This document shows, in pieces, positions 61,601-64,000 of a DNA stretch of 64,000 bases. The notes beneath the pieces were generated by a model. It was given only the letters and a program-made list of their open reading frames with translations. It ran no database searches and had not been told where the DNA came from. Location of the stretch: positions 1 through 64,000 of the forward strand of contig JACPVJ010000106.1 in the NCBI GenBank assembly GCA_016191785.1. Direction: 5' to 3'. Position 1 is the stretch's first letter; every line of letters starts with the position of its first letter. Source of the DNA: Myxococcales bacterium. Its GTDB lineage: Bacteria; Myxococcota_A; Polyangia; Polyangiales; Polyangiaceae. The position numbers and the translations under genes were made by a program.

Positions 61601-62632
61601 ACCCGCGACCGCGCTGCGGCCCTGGGCCTGCACGACGAGGAAGCCCGGTGCTCGGCCGTGCTCGCCATCCGGCTGGCGTTCGCCGGGCGCTTCGGCGAAG
61701 CCGAGGCCGAGGCGTCACGCCTGCTCGAGCTCGCGGAGCGTCGCGCGATCTCGGCCGCGGCCGTGGACGCCTGGCAGACCTTGGCAATCGTGCGTCAGAC
61801 CCAGGGCGCGGTGACCTCGGCCCTCGAGGCGCGCCGCAACGCGGTCAAGGCCGCGCGCTCGGCCGGGCTGAAAGAGCGCGAGGCGATGCTGATGACCAAC
61901 CTGGGCTTCGCGCTGACCAGCATCGGCGCGCGCCAAGAGGCCCGGGGCGCCCTCGAGACGGGGCTCGCGCTGGCCGACGCCATCGGCTCTTCGGGCGCGG
62001 TCCGCCACGCACAGATGAACCTGCTCGGTTGGGCGGCGACCTTCGGCAACGACAAGGCCCTCGAGGCACACCTGGCCGAGGTTCGCGCCGAAGCCGATGC
62101 GACCGCGAGCGGCGTCTGGGCGGCCCCCGACCGCGCCAACCTGGGCGTGCTGTTCTATCGTGGCATGGAGCTCTTGCGCGCAAAGAACGAGGCGGCGTGC
62201 AAGCGCGCGGCGGCCTTGCTCCGGATGGCGGCCCAGGGGTATCGCGCCACGGGCAACCGCGACATCTTGCCCGCGGCCCTGGGACTCTGGGCCGAGGCCG
62301 AGCGCCGCTGTGGCAACCACGACCGCGCCGGTGAGCTGGCGAGGGAGGCCGCCGAGATGCTCGAGAGCGGCGCGCCGTGCTTGCTCAACGAGTCGTCGGT
62401 CTACCTGCCGCTGCACGACGCGTGCGTCGAGCTGGGCGATGCCGATCACGCCAAACAAGCGGTCACCCGCGGGCTGATGCCACTGCAGCGCCGGCTCGAG
62501 GGTCTGCTCGGGACGACCTACGCCCGGCTGTTCTTGACCGAGCTGCCGGCCAACGCGGCGCTCTTGGCCGCCGCCGAGGGCTACGGCCTGGTGCCCGAGC
62601 GCATCCACCGCCTGCTCGAGACCAGCAACTGA
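58658..62632 (+). CDS. Giant regulator: Ser/Thr kinase, cyclase-like domain, AAA/STAND ATPase, TPR tail
   Basis: The protein has up to 1324 residues; starts further in (for example ATG 58754, beginning MGGRFVVEREVGRGGAGVVY) are plausible because the divergent gene begins 8 bp away. Kinase about 35-300: HRDIKPGN (159-166), DFG 187-189, MAPEQ. About 330-470 resembles a degenerate class III nucleotide cyclase (SIVALRFAQG, GEVVDRASSLARDADASMVL) without its metal aspartates being evident. ATPase about 485-800: Walker A TGPPGIGKSRL (near 514), Walker B VIVMEDLQWAD (near 641). The last 450 residues are TPR-like helices. This is the PknK-like or guanylate-cyclase-ATPase style common in Polyangiales. 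Target is unknown; the neighbouring operon is a candidate. Confidence 0.88.
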   Translation: MIANAEPISTPSRETDTLAAVVVSSAPPDGQVMGGRFVVEREVGRGGAGVVYRAWDKTTERTVALKVIAADAGVSPEEESRLTREGELLSHLDHPGIVKIVAYGVLDDSGLPFIAMEWLDGEDLACRQRKSPLALAHAIDLVILVATALETAHQAGVIHRDIKPGNIMLTSRGAEPGVLDVRPKLVDFGVAATGDIRITRNGDVVGTPAYMAPEQARGDAPIDVRSDVYSLGATLFELVAGRPPHVGPTAIATLARLVTTPPPRLSELRRDTPPLLESLVHRMLSTEPELRPRSMREVIAALEDAKLELDRVVWPSMALSEPALSTRLGSSASRLVTSIVALRFAQGSARERALEHLRSRGADAVPLGADAIVAHLGARHSVGTEATTALELGRKLAHAGARVGIASGRARMNLATETGELQPVGEVVDRASSLARDADASMVLADATTSELGRGRFEFRARDDGSSIVGEQLRGPRAERAGGAPFVGREPEMAQVVSAFERCRGDSTPILVTITGPPGIGKSRLRREVLARITASADAPVVVLQRSDAYGSGHALGAAADVLRSIVGLSKGATSREAEAAIVARLGPSTRSDLTSKNRAILARLLANEPLPEGLDPRGARDVLWLAMTDLVLQIAAQEPTVIVMEDLQWADQESIGWVDHMLGRSGSRPLMVLALVRPSFWGDNPSRFTGRDHVRLELRPISKRATRTIARALMGESTPDDVLDRIAEQSAGLPLFAEELARIAVTRQEPVNAPTIEAAIQVSLDSLDDECRDAVGRLSVFGQTCWDSGLEALGIQNAESVMKALAGAEILMEQNVSRFPGTREWVFKHALVREVAYSSLGDRERNELHALAASWLASMGEDAATVAGHYDLGEEHVAAAEHWARAAQRALATNALADALRMAERALAFAEEKPQAFLRASYLDEAHSRLDPRSSERETAVSAMEDNVYDEASTVRATGARARYDDARGVGHEITERLAETRDRAAALGLHDEEARCSAVLAIRLAFAGRFGEAEAEASRLLELAERRAISAAAVDAWQTLAIVRQTQGAVTSALEARRNAVKAARSAGLKEREAMLMTNLGFALTSIGARQEARGALETGLALADAIGSSGAVRHAQMNLLGWAATFGNDKALEAHLAEVRAEADATASGVWAAPDRANLGVLFYRGMELLRAKNEAACKRAAALLRMAAQGYRATGNRDILPAALGLWAEAERRCGNHDRAGELAREAAEMLESGAPCLLNESSVYLPLHDACVELGDADHAKQAVTRGLMPLQRRLEGLLGTTYARLFLTELPANAALLAAAEGYGLVPERIHRLLETSN

Positions 62633-62633
62633 T

Positions 62634-63875
62634 TCAGGCCGAGAGCGCCTGGCCGATCCGACGGCACGCCTCTTCGACCCGCGGCGGATCCTCGATCAGC
62701 GCGAAGCGCACGAAGCCCTCGCCGCCGCGGCCGAAGCCCGTGCCGGGCGAGACCGCGACGTGGGCCTTGTCGATCAGCCAGTTGGTGGTCTCGAGCGAGG
62801 ACATGCCCTTGAGCTTCTGCGGGATCTTCGCCCACACGAACATGCTGCCACTGGGCTCGGGCACCTCGCCCCAGCCCGACGTCGCGAGCCCGCGAGTCAG
62901 GGTGGTGGCGCGGGACTGGTACAGCCCGCGGATCTCGTCCACCAGGCCGTCGCCGTGCTCGAGGGCCCAGGCAGCGGCCGCCTGCAGCGGGATGAAGGTG
63001 CCGTAGTCCATGTACGTCTTCATGTGGGCCAGCGCGCCGACCATGCGCGGGTTGCCCACCATGAAGGCGATGCGCCAGCCCGGCATGTTGTAGCTCTTCG
63101 ACATCGAGAAGACCTCGACCGCGAAGCGTTTCACCGCTTCGCGATCGATGCCGCAGTCGAAGATGCTGGGCGCGAAGCGGGCACTGAAATCCAGGTCGGC
63201 ATAGGCAGCGTCGTGGAGCAGCATGGCTCCCTCGCGCTCTACGACCCGCACCAGGTCGGCCAGAGCCTCCCGCGAGATGACGTACCCGGTGGGGTTGTGC
63301 GGGTAGTTCGCGATCACGAGCTTGGTCTTCCCACCCTTCTTGCGCACGCTCTGCAGCGAGTCGGCGACGGCACGGGCGGGCTCTACCTCGGCGACCACGG
63401 AGTAGCCGACCACGTCGGCCCCCGCGATGGCTGGCGCGCCCTCGTGGATCGGGTAACACGGGTCCGGCACGACGGCGGTGTCGCCGCGATCGAGGATGGC
63501 GAGGCAGAGGTGGCTGATGCCCTCTTTCGCGCCCATGGTGACCAGCAGGTCGGCGTCCGTGTCGAAGCGCACCTGGTAGCGGCGCTCGTACCACTGGCCC
63601 AGGGCCGCGCGCAGGGCGGGCAGCCCGCGACCCGGGTGATAGCGGTGGTTCTTGCCGACGTCGGCCGCAGCGTGCAGCTGATCGACGATCGCCTTCGGGG
63701 TCGGCTTGTCGGGGTTGCCAAGGCCCAGATCGATGAGGTCTGCGCCGGCCGCGATGGCCTGGCGCTTCACCGCGTCGGTGGCGACGAAGGCATAGGTGGG
63801 AAGGGCGTCGGCGCGAGGAAAAGACCAGGGGTGCGTCACGAGGCGGGAGGTAGCAAAAACCCGGCGGGCTGTCAC
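62634..63875 (-). CDS. Class I/II PLP aminotransferase (AlaC/DapL-like)
   Basis: The protein has 413 residues from GTG 63875, whose bases overlap the upstream stop (GTGA), the coupling used repeatedly in this genome; GTG 63839 is the alternative. Fold type I signatures: DLIDLGLGNPDKPTPKAIVD, NHRYHPGRGLPALR, MGAKEGISHLCLAI, VIANYPHNPTGYV, and the PLP lysine in VFSMSKSYNMPGWRIAFMVG. The overall pattern is that of alanine/glutamate-type (AlaC) or LL-diaminopimelate aminotransferases. Substrate cannot be fixed from sequence by eye. Its stop is 1 nt from the stop of the convergent giant regulator. Confidence 0.9.
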   Translation of the reverse strand: MTARRVFATSRLVTHPWSFPRADALPTYAFVATDAVKRQAIAAGADLIDLGLGNPDKPTPKAIVDQLHAAADVGKNHRYHPGRGLPALRAALGQWYERRYQVRFDTDADLLVTMGAKEGISHLCLAILDRGDTAVVPDPCYPIHEGAPAIAGADVVGYSVVAEVEPARAVADSLQSVRKKGGKTKLVIANYPHNPTGYVISREALADLVRVVEREGAMLLHDAAYADLDFSARFAPSIFDCGIDREAVKRFAVEVFSMSKSYNMPGWRIAFMVGNPRMVGALAHMKTYMDYGTFIPLQAAAAWALEHGDGLVDEIRGLYQSRATTLTRGLATSGWGEVPEPSGSMFVWAKIPQKLKGMSSLETTNWLIDKAHVAVSPGTGFGRGGEGFVRFALIEDPPRVEEACRRIGQALSA

Positions 63876-64000
63876 CAGCGCCGCGCACGCCCGGAGCGTT
63901 GCTCCACCACCGTGGCTTGATCTTGCTCTTTCTTGATCAGCACCCCGCCGAACGGCAGCTCGCTCTTGATGCGGTCGGCGCCCACGTTGCTCTTCGAGAG
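63872..64000 (-). CDS. C-terminal end of a coding sequence (5' end outside window)
   Basis: The minus-strand frame is open from the window edge to TGA at 63872-63874 and encodes 42 residues, including SNVGADRIKSELPFGGVLIK and a basic end (RSGRARRW). The stop overlaps the aminotransferase GTG, which supports the frame. Too little is present to name a family. Confidence 0.6.
   Translation of the reverse strand, partial: LSKSNVGADRIKSELPFGGVLIKKEQDQATVVEQRSGRARRW

Overview
The window reads as a piece of a high-GC myxobacterial chromosome, most likely order Polyangiales (Sorangium/Polyangium-like). This is inferred from gene content. There are four Hanks-type Ser/Thr kinases in 64 kb, with receiver, FHA, TPR and PEGA-like modules. 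There are many lipoproteins with long Gly/Ser linkers. GTG starts that overlap the upstream stop by 4 nt are frequent, and intergenic space is very small. I saw no rRNA, tRNA, CRISPR array, transposase or phage gene. This looks like ordinary chromosome, not a mobile island.

Layout. 1-2.6 kb: small lipoproteins and membrane proteins. 2.7-9.3 kb (minus): a Cu/Ag efflux operon (Cys-rich exported protein, TolC-type outer-membrane factor, CusB with two metal-binding modules, CusA). 9.5-10.2 kb: a Cys-rich lipoprotein. 10.3-13.1 kb: poly-gamma-glutamate genes pgsB-pgsC-pgsW, followed by a TerC-type membrane protein and malQ. 15.6-17.6 kb: hemerythrin, a small winged-helix-like protein and a kinase. 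17.7-20.6 kb: a coupled trio of BamA/TamA-like barrel, exported DUF4390-like protein and siroheme-synthase N-domain. 20.6-24.3 kb: glycogen phosphorylase with a LuxR-type regulator, and a lone receiver protein. 24.3-30.7 kb: a redox island of cytochrome c lipoprotein, outer-membrane protein, YtkA-like lipoprotein and a RegB/RegA-type quinone-sensing pair, divergent from an aldehyde dehydrogenase-alcohol dehydrogenase fusion. 30.7-31.04 kb: a perfect-period 51-bp tandem array. 31.1-36.9 kb: M23 lipoprotein, acyltransferase, PhaC-like hydrolase, membrane protein, and a kinase-FHA-degenerate GGDEF protein. 37.1-38.7 kb: a cobalamin riboswitch in front of a single beta-propeller lipoprotein. 38.7-46.1 kb: SppA, a PEGA-like kinase, a TPR protein and lipoproteins. 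46-49 kb: a TonB-dependent receptor carrying its own TonB-like domain. 49-53.5 kb: glutamate dehydrogenase, exonuclease III, a DUF1704/MATCAP-like metallopeptidase and PhoH. 53.8-62.6 kb: a membrane protein ending in a broken sigma-54-activator module, an unrecognised coupled three-gene operon that includes a 50-aa protein, and a giant kinase-cyclase-like-ATPase-TPR regulator. 62.6-64 kb: an aminotransferase and the end of another gene.

Most interesting signals: (1) the riboswitch-controlled beta-propeller lipoprotein, a candidate BtuG-like B12-capture protein outside Bacteroidota; (2) the unrecognised operon at 56.1-58.65 kb, 8 bp from a divergent giant kinase; (3) the non-acylating ALDH-ADH fusion next to a quinone-sensing two-component system; (4) enzyme-dead signalling modules (GGDEF changed to GPLKF, and an activator domain without Walker A or GAFTGA); (5) convergent genes whose stop codons lie 1-5 nt apart, often inside short palindromes; (6) TATNNT hexamers 6-7 nt before start codons, suggesting leaderless mRNAs.
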